Shown here piece by piece: positions 1 to 5,917 of a DNA stretch of 7,401 nt. The notes beneath the pieces are model-generated. The model had not been told where the DNA came from. It saw nothing but the letters and a program-made list of their open reading frames with translations, and did no database searches. Positions within the stretch are counted from its first letter, which is position 1. Every line of letters begins with the position of its first letter. The translations under genes and the position numbers were made by a program. Source of the stretch: Thermoplasmata archaeon (GTDB lineage: Archaea; Thermoplasmatota; Thermoplasmata; UBA10834; DTMW01); contig JAOUEZ010000063.1 of NCBI GenBank assembly GCA_029858465.1, positions 1-7,401 of the forward strand. The letters run 5' to 3'.

Positions 1-509
1 GATATGGGCTTCCATCACAGGTCGCCGACTGGGGCGTAGATGGCGACGGGCTCGGGGTCATGAAATCGATAAGCGAACTGACGAGCACAGCCCTCACGAC
101 GATGGCGAATTCGGATCTATGTCAGGGATTCGGGTCCTTCGAATCAGCGAAGGGGGCCGCACTTGAGCAAGTCGTGATCGATGCCTACCTGTGGGAGAAT
201 TTTCGCGCGTTCCTCAGGGAGATGAGCGTCAACGAGGAAGCTGTAGCATTCGATGTCATTAAGGCCGTTGGTCACGGCAATACGTATCTATTCCATCCGC
301 ACACTGCTAAAAATTTCAGGAAAGAGCTGTACTTCAGGGATAAGAACAAGGTCGCATGGGAGGCAACCCAGTCTGATTCGATGATCGAAGAGGCCCGAGC
401 GATTGTGAAAAAGCTTCTGAGGGAGCACGAGGTGCCTCCATTGGGCAAAGATATAATCCAAAAAGGCGACCAGCTGATAAAGGAATACACCAAGATGATG
501 GTCAAATGA
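1..509 (+). CDS. MttB-family (trimethylamine/quaternary amine) corrinoid methyltransferase, C-terminal part
   Basis: This is the 3' end of a gene that begins before the window; the frame is open from base 3, so the ATG at 60 is an internal Met, not a start. The visible 168 residues resemble the C-terminal part of the MttB family, which moves a methyl group from trimethylamine (pyrrolysine-containing MttB) or from betaine-type amines (MtgB and relatives) to a cobalamin protein in the cytoplasm. Seen, counting from the codon at 3: EQVVID at about 55-60, an EEAVAFDVIKAVGHG stretch at 78-92, HPHTAKNFRKEL at 98-109, a Trp at 119 and a late VPPL motif. These follow the family order with normal spacing up to the TGA stop. 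No in-frame TAG occurs in the visible part, but the pyrrolysine site of true MttB lies about 160 residues from the C-terminus and could fall at or just before the window edge, so the substrate class is undecided. No partner corrinoid gene is visible. The gene converges on the GTPase gene with a 6-base gap. Confidence 0.83.
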   Translation, partial: YGLPSQVADWGVDGDGLGVMKSISELTSTALTTMANSDLCQGFGSFESAKGAALEQVVIDAYLWENFRAFLREMSVNEEAVAFDVIKAVGHGNTYLFHPHTAKNFRKELYFRDKNKVAWEATQSDSMIEEARAIVKKLLREHEVPPLGKDIIQKGDQLIKEYTKMMVK

Positions 510-515
510 ATCCGC

Positions 516-1619
516 TTATTGCCTTTTGACTATGATCGTCAGGATATCGCCGTCTAAGAGTCCGTGCTCGAGACCGACAATCTGTCCCGGGAATTTGGCG
601 CTCTTCCCCCACACAAGGGCGTATCTGAATTTCCTTCTGAAATCCCGGTGCAGAGCATCGCAGACGCCCCCGACATCAGTGCCCTTCCTTATGACTAGCG
701 GTTCGACAAGGTCCGCCTCTCTTCCCTGTGGTTTCATGTAAACTCTCACAAGGCTCAGAGCTTCGAAAATTTCGTCCTTTACAAGCTCGATGTTGTGATT
801 TTTCTCGGCAGATATAGGAACAATATGCCAATTTTTGAATCGTCTCTCTATCTCCTTGATGTAGGTTTCGTTTACGAGATCGATTTTGTTCAATACTACA
901 ATTGCTTTTGCATAATGCCTGTTCTTCGAGATGGCGTCTATTAGTCTGTCTTCGTTCAGATCCTCCCGGATGACCACATCCGCATTTGCGATCCCGAACT
1001 CTCTCATCATCTCCCTGACCATTTCCTCATCAATCTTCGTTAGAGGGACTGTTGTATTGACCGATATACCGCCCCTCAATCTTTTTGATATCTGGACATC
1101 CGGCGGCCTCTGGTTCAGCCTTATGCCAGCCAGTGCGAGTTCGTCGACAAGGATGTGCAGATTTGTTTCGAAGACGTCTATCATGAGAACGATTAGGTCG
1201 CTCGCCCTGACGACAGATATGACCTCTCTTCCTCTTCCCCTGCCCTTCGATGCATCCTTGATCAGCCCGGGAAGATCGAGTATCTGAATCTTTGCCCCCC
1301 TGTATTCCAATAGCCCCGGAACCACGTCCAAGGTCGTGAAATTGTAGGCACCGACCTCGCTTCTCGCATTTGTGATCCTGTTGAGCAGAGTCGATTTTCC
1401 CACACTTGGGAATCCGGCAAGGGAGACCGTCGCATTGCCGGATTTTCTCACCGCATATCCGGCGGCGATGCCCTTCCTCGAGCGCCTCTTCTCGGTTTCC
1501 TCCTTGAGATGAGCGACTTTCGCCTTCAGCTTCCCGATGTGGTGCTGCGATTTCTTGTTGTAGGGAGTCTTACGTATCTCCTCTTCTATCTCCCTTATCT
1601 GCTCCTCAATCGTCGCCAT
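516..1619 (-). CDS. DRG-family (Obg superfamily) GTP-binding protein with TGS domain
   Basis: This 367-residue protein is full length for the archaeal/eukaryotic developmentally regulated GTP-binding (DRG) family. In order: a basic, helical N-terminal region (1-60); Walker A/G1 GFPSVGKS at 69-76; G2 TT at 95-96; G3 DLPG at 115-118, followed by the glycine/arginine-rich KGRGRGREV typical of Obg/DRG proteins; a roughly 80-residue insert (about 150-235) matching the S5D2-like domain that splits the G domain in DRGs; G4 NKID at 244-247; G5 SAEK at 270-273; and a C-terminal TGS domain (about 290-366). Family knowledge: DRGs are cytoplasmic, potassium-stimulated GTPases that associate with ribosomes; eukaryotic members need a DFRP partner, and none is visible here. 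The ATG at 1617-1619 is chosen because the family N-terminus begins there. Its upstream signal is weak, only GTGA about six bases before the start, so translation may depend on the arcC transcript 20 bases upstream. Stop is TAA. All G motifs are intact. Confidence 0.95.
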   Translation of the reverse strand: MATIEEQIREIEEEIRKTPYNKKSQHHIGKLKAKVAHLKEETEKRRSRKGIAAGYAVRKSGNATVSLAGFPSVGKSTLLNRITNARSEVGAYNFTTLDVVPGLLEYRGAKIQILDLPGLIKDASKGRGRGREVISVVRASDLIVLMIDVFETNLHILVDELALAGIRLNQRPPDVQISKRLRGGISVNTTVPLTKIDEEMVREMMREFGIANADVVIREDLNEDRLIDAISKNRHYAKAIVVLNKIDLVNETYIKEIERRFKNWHIVPISAEKNHNIELVKDEIFEALSLVRVYMKPQGREADLVEPLVIRKGTDVGGVCDALHRDFRRKFRYALVWGKSAKFPGQIVGLEHGLLDGDILTIIVKRQ

Positions 1620-1639
1620 CGTAAGTCACTCGTCTTGTG

Positions 1640-2590
1640 CTATCTCGTGATATGAGTTCCGTCGCCCTTCATGATAGAATCTTCAAGCTTCGCGAAAGAT
1701 GTGATGATCGTCTCTTCACCCTTATGTTCTAGGAACCTGGTTGCCGCGACGATCTTCGGGGCCATGGAGCCTTTCCCAAAATGCCCTTCCTTCAGATGCT
1801 TTTTCGCATCTGCTACCGTCATTTTCTTGATAGGTGTCTGCTGAGGAGTGCCGTAATTCAGGTAGACATAATCAACATCGGTCAGCATGATGAACAGCTT
1901 CTCCTCGATATCCATCGCCAGCCTGCATGCCGCGAGATCCTTGTCCACCACTGCCTCGACTCCTACATATTTTCCGTCCTTCTTGACGACAGGGATACCT
2001 CCGCCTCCGCACGCAATGATCAGTTCGACCTGGTGCTCTCCCCCGAAGATCAGCCTTCTCATCGCTCTCGACTCGACGATTTTCTTTGGCGTTGGTGAGG
2101 GGACGAGTCTTCTATAGCCATCTTGGTCGGCTTCGTATCCGAAAACCCATCCCTTCTCCTTCGTGAACTTCTCCGCCTGTTCTCGCGGGTAGAACATGCC
2201 GACAGGTTTTGTCGGAGTGTTGAATGCGGGATCATCCTCATCGACGATGACCTGCGTGAGGACGGATATTGCGATCTTGTTGATTCCTCTCTTTGCGAGC
2301 TCATTTGTCAGGCTCTGTTGAAGCATGTATCCTATCAAACCCTGGCTTTCTGCCACCAGCGCGTCGAGCGGCATCTCCGGGACTTCGTCTCTTGTCAGTT
2401 CGTTCTGCATCAGTATGTTGCCCACTTGCGGGCCGTTCCCGTGAGTGAGGACTATGTCATAGCCCATCTGAATCAGGTCGACAAGCTCCTTCGAGGTCTG
2501 CCTCAATCTGTCCATCTGATTCTCTAATGTGAGCTTCTTGCCCGGAGCGATCAACGCATTTCCGCCGATTGCAACAACCGCCGTCTTCAT
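1640..2590 (-). CDS. arcC: Carbamate kinase
   Basis: This 316-residue protein has the normal length of carbamate kinase, an amino-acid-kinase-fold cytoplasmic enzyme that interconverts ATP plus carbamate with ADP plus carbamoyl phosphate. Seen: the N-terminal AIGGNAL phosphate-binding loop (7-13), LTHGNGPQVG (48-57), the ACGGGGIPV glycine-rich motif (193-201), VEAVVDKDLAA (211-221), LTDVDYVYLNYG (236-247) and GSMAPKI (274-280), all in the expected order. In archaea the enzyme can make ATP at the end of the arginine deiminase or related carbamoyl-phosphate-releasing routes, or supply carbamoyl phosphate for pyrimidine and arginine synthesis. The window holds no arginine deiminase, ornithine carbamoyltransferase or other catabolic partner, so its direction here is unknown. 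The ATG at 2588-2590 has a GAGG ribosome binding site seven bases upstream and a box A about 50 bases upstream. The stop is TAG, the only one among the complete genes here. The DRG GTPase gene follows 20 bases downstream, probably in the same transcript. Confidence 0.96.
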   Translation of the reverse strand: MKTAVVAIGGNALIAPGKKLTLENQMDRLRQTSKELVDLIQMGYDIVLTHGNGPQVGNILMQNELTRDEVPEMPLDALVAESQGLIGYMLQQSLTNELAKRGINKIAISVLTQVIVDEDDPAFNTPTKPVGMFYPREQAEKFTKEKGWVFGYEADQDGYRRLVPSPTPKKIVESRAMRRLIFGGEHQVELIIACGGGGIPVVKKDGKYVGVEAVVDKDLAACRLAMDIEEKLFIMLTDVDYVYLNYGTPQQTPIKKMTVADAKKHLKEGHFGKGSMAPKIVAATRFLEHKGEETIITSFAKLEDSIMKGDGTHITR

Positions 2591-2597
2591 CTGTGTT

Positions 2598-2602
2598 CCT
2601 CT
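2598..2602 (-). promoter_or_regulatory. Ribosome binding site of arcC
   Basis: Read on the minus strand this is AGAGG, with its GAGG core seven bases before the ATG at 2590. It supports that start and shows the arcC mRNA has a leader. Confidence 0.6.
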
Positions 2603-2640
2603 ACTGAGTACAGTTAATGACAGGATTGACCAGCCTATTT

Positions 2641-2649
2641 GTATATAAT
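2641..2649 (-). promoter_or_regulatory. Box A (TATA-like) promoter element of arcC
   Basis: On the minus strand the site reads ATTATATAC. With the usual spacing of about 25 bases, transcription would start near 2620 and give a leader of about 30 bases that contains the GAGG site. The core is nearly symmetrical (TATATA), so it could also direct plus-strand transcription starting near 2670. Assigned by position and sequence only. Confidence 0.5.
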
Positions 2650-2706
2650 GGTTGCACAGCAGAATTGCTCTGGCAGTCCATTATGCTCATGAAAGAAGCC
2701 ATCGCC

Positions 2707-2716
2707 ATATTTATTA
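2707..2716 (+). promoter_or_regulatory. Possible box A of the zinc-ribbon membrane protein gene
   Basis: ATATTTATTA lies 26 bases before the ATG at 2743. A start about 26 bases downstream of its centre would fall near 2735-2738, which would cut into or remove the strong ribosome binding site at 2731-2737. Either initiation is slightly closer than usual or the real promoter is the symmetrical TATATA at 2642-2647. Confidence 0.4.
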
Positions 2717-2730
2717 CGAAGGGATGTTTT

Positions 2731-2737
2731 GGAGGGG
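2731..2737 (+). promoter_or_regulatory. Ribosome binding site deciding the start at 2743
   Basis: GGAGGGG sits five bases before ATG 2743-2745. It selects this start over the in-frame ATG at 2617, which has no comparable signal and would add 42 residues reading through the promoter region. Confidence 0.75.
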
Positions 2738-2742
2738 ATTGT

Positions 2743-3792
2743 ATGTCTGATGTCCGTGGCGCTGGCGAATCCGATCTTTCGCCTCCGCAGCCAAGAAGCA
2801 TGATGGATGCTTTGCGCAAGAGCCGCTACAAGCCATTAATCATTGTCATAATAGGTGGCCTGATATTCGCCCTCGGGATCTTTGTCGACATTTGTCTGGC
2901 CGGATCCTTGCTGTCGATCACCCTGATTATTCTCTACTGGTATCTGAGGGTCGACAATATCTGGCAGCAATTGGGTATAGGGGTCGCCGCGTTCTGCGTC
3001 GCGACACTTGTCGCCGCGTCCGCCGTACTGCCGATAATCACCGATGTCCCGGAGAGCAATCTGCATGATATCGGAAATAAAATGATAGATGGAAAAGTCA
3101 CTCCGTTACGTGGCGATGCTTATACAAATTACATATACACAATATCAGTTATTCACAACAACGCATCAGCTAATATCAGTGTATATGTAAACATTACAGA
3201 GAACGATTTGATGGGAGTGTCAAATGAACGAAACGAGACGATGAATTTGGTATCGGATCCATATAAATTATCAAACACGTCATGGCAATTCAATTACTCT
3301 TACAAGACAAAACTCGATAAGCTGATCAACGCATACAAATTCCAGGCTAATATCAGCGGCACCTGGTATGAGGCCGGATTCATTCAGGGAAGCAGTGTTA
3401 TCCCGGAGTACGGACCAGTATCATCCGACTCTTTGGCGATATTCGGATCCCTCGCACTCGCATATTTCATATTCATATTCGGTTGGGCTTTTCTCCCATT
3501 CCTGATACTCGTCCTGTTCCTGCGATTCTCAATGAGGTCCCGCGAAGCTCGTACAAAGATGCTCGATGATTACAGGAAAATGAAAGTCGAGAGAGCGGGC
3601 GCGGCAACAGGAAAGCCCGAGACGAAGAAGGAGGAGGAGACCTTCATTTGTTCGGAATGTGGCGCTGAGGTCCAGGCATCCGCCAAATTCTGCCCGAACT
3701 GTGGCGAACCGTTCGAAGAGGACGAGCCTCAAGGCATAAAAATCGAATTAAAAAAAGAGAGGGATGACGAGTTCGAGGAGAAGAAGTACTGA
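2743..3792 (+). CDS. Membrane protein with N-glycosylation-rich outer domain and C-terminal zinc ribbon, family not recognised
   Basis: I do not recognise the family of this 349-residue protein. Its architecture is clear. A basic cytoplasmic N-terminus (1-30) is followed by three hydrophobic segments (about 31-48, 53-69 and 77-99). Residues 100-228 form a polar domain predicted to lie outside, carrying seven N-X-S/T sequons (Asn 140, 144, 150, 164, 178, 184, 203). A last hydrophobic stretch (about 231-261) ends in RFSMRSREARTK, placing the C-terminus inside by the positive-inside rule. A four-cysteine zinc ribbon follows (C303, C306, C317, C320; CSEC and CPNC knuckles), then a highly charged tail (321-349). 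Zinc ribbons of this kind are common at the ends of archaeal membrane proteins and are usually structural or protein-binding. The DNA for the outer domain is much richer in A+T than that for the membrane segments. The start is set by GGAGGGG at 2731-2737; the stop is TGA. It lies between divergent arcC and the co-directional top6BA pair, which says little about its job. A sensory, cell-surface or envelope role would be guesswork. Confidence 0.85.
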   Translation: MSDVRGAGESDLSPPQPRSMMDALRKSRYKPLIIVIIGGLIFALGIFVDICLAGSLLSITLIILYWYLRVDNIWQQLGIGVAAFCVATLVAASAVLPIITDVPESNLHDIGNKMIDGKVTPLRGDAYTNYIYTISVIHNNASANISVYVNITENDLMGVSNERNETMNLVSDPYKLSNTSWQFNYSYKTKLDKLINAYKFQANISGTWYEAGFIQGSSVIPEYGPVSSDSLAIFGSLALAYFIFIFGWAFLPFLILVLFLRFSMRSREARTKMLDDYRKMKVERAGAATGKPETKKEEETFICSECGAEVQASAKFCPNCGEPFEEDEPQGIKIELKKERDDEFEEKKY

Positions 3793-3840
3793 AGATAAAG
3801 CCAGGACACCGTCATTCTGGAAAATGATTCTCTCCGCGAT

Positions 3841-3850
3841 ATTTATTTAA
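3841..3850 (+). promoter_or_regulatory. Box A promoter element of the top6B-top6A unit
   Basis: ATTTATTTAA, preceded by GATATT overlap, is a good archaeal TATA-like box in the 136-base gap after the membrane protein gene. The predicted transcription start is near 3870, giving a leader of about 58 bases before the top6B ATG. Confidence 0.55.
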
Positions 3851-3916
3851 TATGAGTTGGATTATGGCCTGGGATGCATTCATACAAAAACGACGAGCAT
3901 CTTTAGCCATTTGGCC

Positions 3917-3921
3917 GGAGG
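3917..3921 (+). promoter_or_regulatory. Ribosome binding site of top6B
   Basis: GGAGG ends seven bases before ATG 3929-3931. It supports this start rather than the in-frame TTG at 3857, which lies upstream of the predicted transcription start and would add 24 residues unlike any Top6B N-terminus. Confidence 0.75.
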
Positions 3922-3928
3922 TTCTTTG

Positions 3929-5917
3929 ATGTCGTCCATTGCAGAAGAGATGGCAAAGAAGCAGAAGGAGATATCAGTCGCAGAATTCTTCGAAAAGAAC
4001 AAGCACATCCTCGGTTTCGACTCAGCCCCCCGGGCGCTTATCACCGCCGTGAAAGAGGCGGTGGACAACTCCTTGGACGCATGCGAGGAGGCGGGGATCC
4101 TACCCGAGCTCCAGATACAGGTCGAGAAGGTCGACCAGAACGATTTCAAGGTCATCACAGAAGACAACGGTCCAGGCATCATCAAGAAGCAGATCCCGAA
4201 CATCTTTGCAAGGCTTCTATACGGGTCAAGATTCCATTCGATCCGGCAGGCGAGAGGGCAACAGGGCATTGGAATATCCGCTGTTGTCATGTACGCCCAG
4301 CTGACGACCGGGAAGCCGGCGAAGATATGGTCCAAAACATCGAATGCTCATGCGGCGAACTATCTCGAGCTCAGGTTGGACACGAAGAAGAATCAGCCCG
4401 AGATACTCAACGAGGACTTCGTCATCTGGGAGAAGGATCACGGGACGAAGCTTGAGGTGCAGCTCAAGGGCAAGTATATCGGAGGCAAGCAGTCGATAAT
4501 CGAATATCTGAAAGGCACTGCAATAGTGAACCCTCACGCAAGGATAACCTACATTCCCCCGGACGACCCGATGATAGTTTTCGAGAGGGCCACTGAGAAT
4601 ATGCCCCCGACCACAAAGGAGGTCAAGCCGCATCCGGAAGGCATCGAGCTTGGAGAACTAATCAGCATGGCCAAGAACTCCCATGCGGACAAGATGTCCT
4701 CTTTCCTGGTAGAAGATTTCTCAAGAATTTCCAACAGGGTCGCAAGAGAGATACTCGATATCGCCAAAGTCCCGCAGGGTCGAAAGCCGAAAGAGATGAC
4801 TCTCGAACAGGCGAAATCGATCCTGAGCGCGATCAAAGAGGTCAAGATTATGGCTCCGGAGACGGACTGCCTCAGCCCTATAGGACCGTCGCTGATCAAG
4901 AAGGGGCTGAAGAACGTCCTCGGGGATGTCAAGGCGGATTTCTATGCGCCGCCCATGAGCAGGGACCCGAGCGTCTATGCTGGCAATCCGTTCATCGTGG
5001 AGGTTGGCATAGTCTATGGTGGTCAACTCAACAAGCAGGATCAGGTCCAGATCCTCAGGTTCGCGAACCGCGTCCCATTGATGTATCAGCAGGGTGCATG
5101 CGTAATAACCAAGGCTGTCGAGTCAGTCGATTGGAGAAGATATGGCCTTGAGCAGAGAGGAGGATACGGCATTCCATACGGACCGGCGATCATACTTGTG
5201 CATGTTGCCTCGTCGAAGATACCTTTCACATCCGAATCGAAAGAGGCTATCGCCGATATCGAGCAGATAAAGCAGGAGATTGAGCTTGCTCTGAAGGCGT
5301 GCGGCAGAACTCTCAAGACGCATCTCAGCAAAGTCAGCAGGAGAGAGAAGACAAGGCTGAAGTTCGAGATTGTAGCAGAAATCCTCCCGAAGATAGCCGA
5401 GAAGAGCGCGAAGATCGTGAGGAAACCAATTCCTAAACTCGGCGGGACTATTACAAAAATCATGAACATCGTCTGGGTGGATGACAAGATAGAATTCGAG
5501 AAGAAGAAGCATAAGGTCGAGATAAATGTCTATAATTATACGCCAGCAAACCGCTCGATGGAGCTGATTATCGTGCTCCCGAACAACGGGGCTAAATTGA
5601 CCAAGGCGAAGCCGGAACCCGTCATCGAGAAAGAGGGACAAGTCCTCCTCTGGCCGATAAAGAAATTATCCTCAACCGAGTCCGCTAAGATTAATTTCGA
5701 GCTGTCCGGGCTAGACAAGGATTCCTATGACGAGAATGAGATTTACGTAACAGGGATAGACCCGCTCTACATCATCGGCGCCGAGCCCCTGCCCGGAGAT
5801 TGGGACATTGAAAAGTTGATAATGACCGAGACACCTCAAGAAGAGGAGGGCGCGGAGGAAGAAGAGGAAGAGGCCGATTACGACGAGGAGGGGGAGGTGC
5901 TCTCCGATGAAGAATAA
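3929..5917 (+). CDS. top6B: DNA topoisomerase VI subunit B (ATPase subunit)
   Basis: This 662-residue protein is the GHKL-ATPase subunit of type IIB topoisomerase VI, which with subunit A forms an A2B2 enzyme that passes one DNA duplex through a double-strand break to relax supercoils and unlink chromosomes. Seen: the N box KEAVDNSLDA with candidate general base E43 and Mg-binding N47; the EDNGPGI motif (78-84); the lid glycines GQQGIGIS (110-117); the segment SHADKMSSFL onwards (251-309), fitting the H2TH domain; a transducer domain (about 310-500) with SESKEAIA, where K438 is the likely switch lysine sensing the gamma-phosphate; and a beta-rich C-terminal domain (about 510-630) like the Ig-like extension of longer Top6B proteins such as that of Methanosarcina. 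The last 29 residues (634-662) hold 18 Asp/Glu, including a run of six Glu. Start ATG 3929 follows GGAGG by seven bases. The 3' end overlaps top6A by 11 bases. All expected ATPase motifs are present. Confidence 0.97.
   Translation: MSSIAEEMAKKQKEISVAEFFEKNKHILGFDSAPRALITAVKEAVDNSLDACEEAGILPELQIQVEKVDQNDFKVITEDNGPGIIKKQIPNIFARLLYGSRFHSIRQARGQQGIGISAVVMYAQLTTGKPAKIWSKTSNAHAANYLELRLDTKKNQPEILNEDFVIWEKDHGTKLEVQLKGKYIGGKQSIIEYLKGTAIVNPHARITYIPPDDPMIVFERATENMPPTTKEVKPHPEGIELGELISMAKNSHADKMSSFLVEDFSRISNRVAREILDIAKVPQGRKPKEMTLEQAKSILSAIKEVKIMAPETDCLSPIGPSLIKKGLKNVLGDVKADFYAPPMSRDPSVYAGNPFIVEVGIVYGGQLNKQDQVQILRFANRVPLMYQQGACVITKAVESVDWRRYGLEQRGGYGIPYGPAIILVHVASSKIPFTSESKEAIADIEQIKQEIELALKACGRTLKTHLSKVSRREKTRLKFEIVAEILPKIAEKSAKIVRKPIPKLGGTITKIMNIVWVDDKIEFEKKKHKVEINVYNYTPANRSMELIIVLPNNGAKLTKAKPEPVIEKEGQVLLWPIKKLSSTESAKINFELSGLDKDSYDENEIYVTGIDPLYIIGAEPLPGDWDIEKLIMTETPQEEEGAEEEEEEADYDEEGEVLSDEE
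5893..5899 (+). promoter_or_regulatory. Ribosome binding site of top6A inside top6B
   Basis: GGAGGTG, a seven-base match to the usual anti-Shine-Dalgarno sequence, ends seven bases before ATG 5907. It lies in top6B codons 655-657 (Gly-Glu-Val) of the acidic tail and fixes the top6A start. Confidence 0.8.

Noticed and set aside
60..509. Treating ATG 60 as the start of a 149-residue gene
   Set aside because: The frame is open from base 3, the upstream residues continue plausibly, and the product matches only the C-terminal part of a longer family, so this is an internal Met.
1781..2527. Plus-strand open frames opposite arcC
   Set aside because: They are antisense to an intact conserved enzyme gene and show no domain, promoter or ribosome binding site of their own.
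2617..2742. Start of the membrane protein at ATG 2617 (42 extra residues)
   Set aside because: The extension runs through both box A candidates and lacks a ribosome binding site, whereas GGAGGGG lies five bases before ATG 2743.
3801..3820. Hairpin CCAG...CTGG in the gap before top6B
   Set aside because: Four paired bases with a 12-base loop and no T run are too weak to call a terminator or operator.
3857..3928. Start of Top6B at TTG 3857
   Set aside because: It lies upstream of the predicted transcription start, has no ribosome binding site, and adds residues before the normal Top6B N-terminus.
3880..5641. Long minus-strand and off-frame open frames within top6B (for example 3880-4335, 4549-4932, 5123-5641)
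   Set aside because: They overlap a well-supported gene, lack recognisable motifs or start signals, and are frames expected opposite a codon-biased gene.
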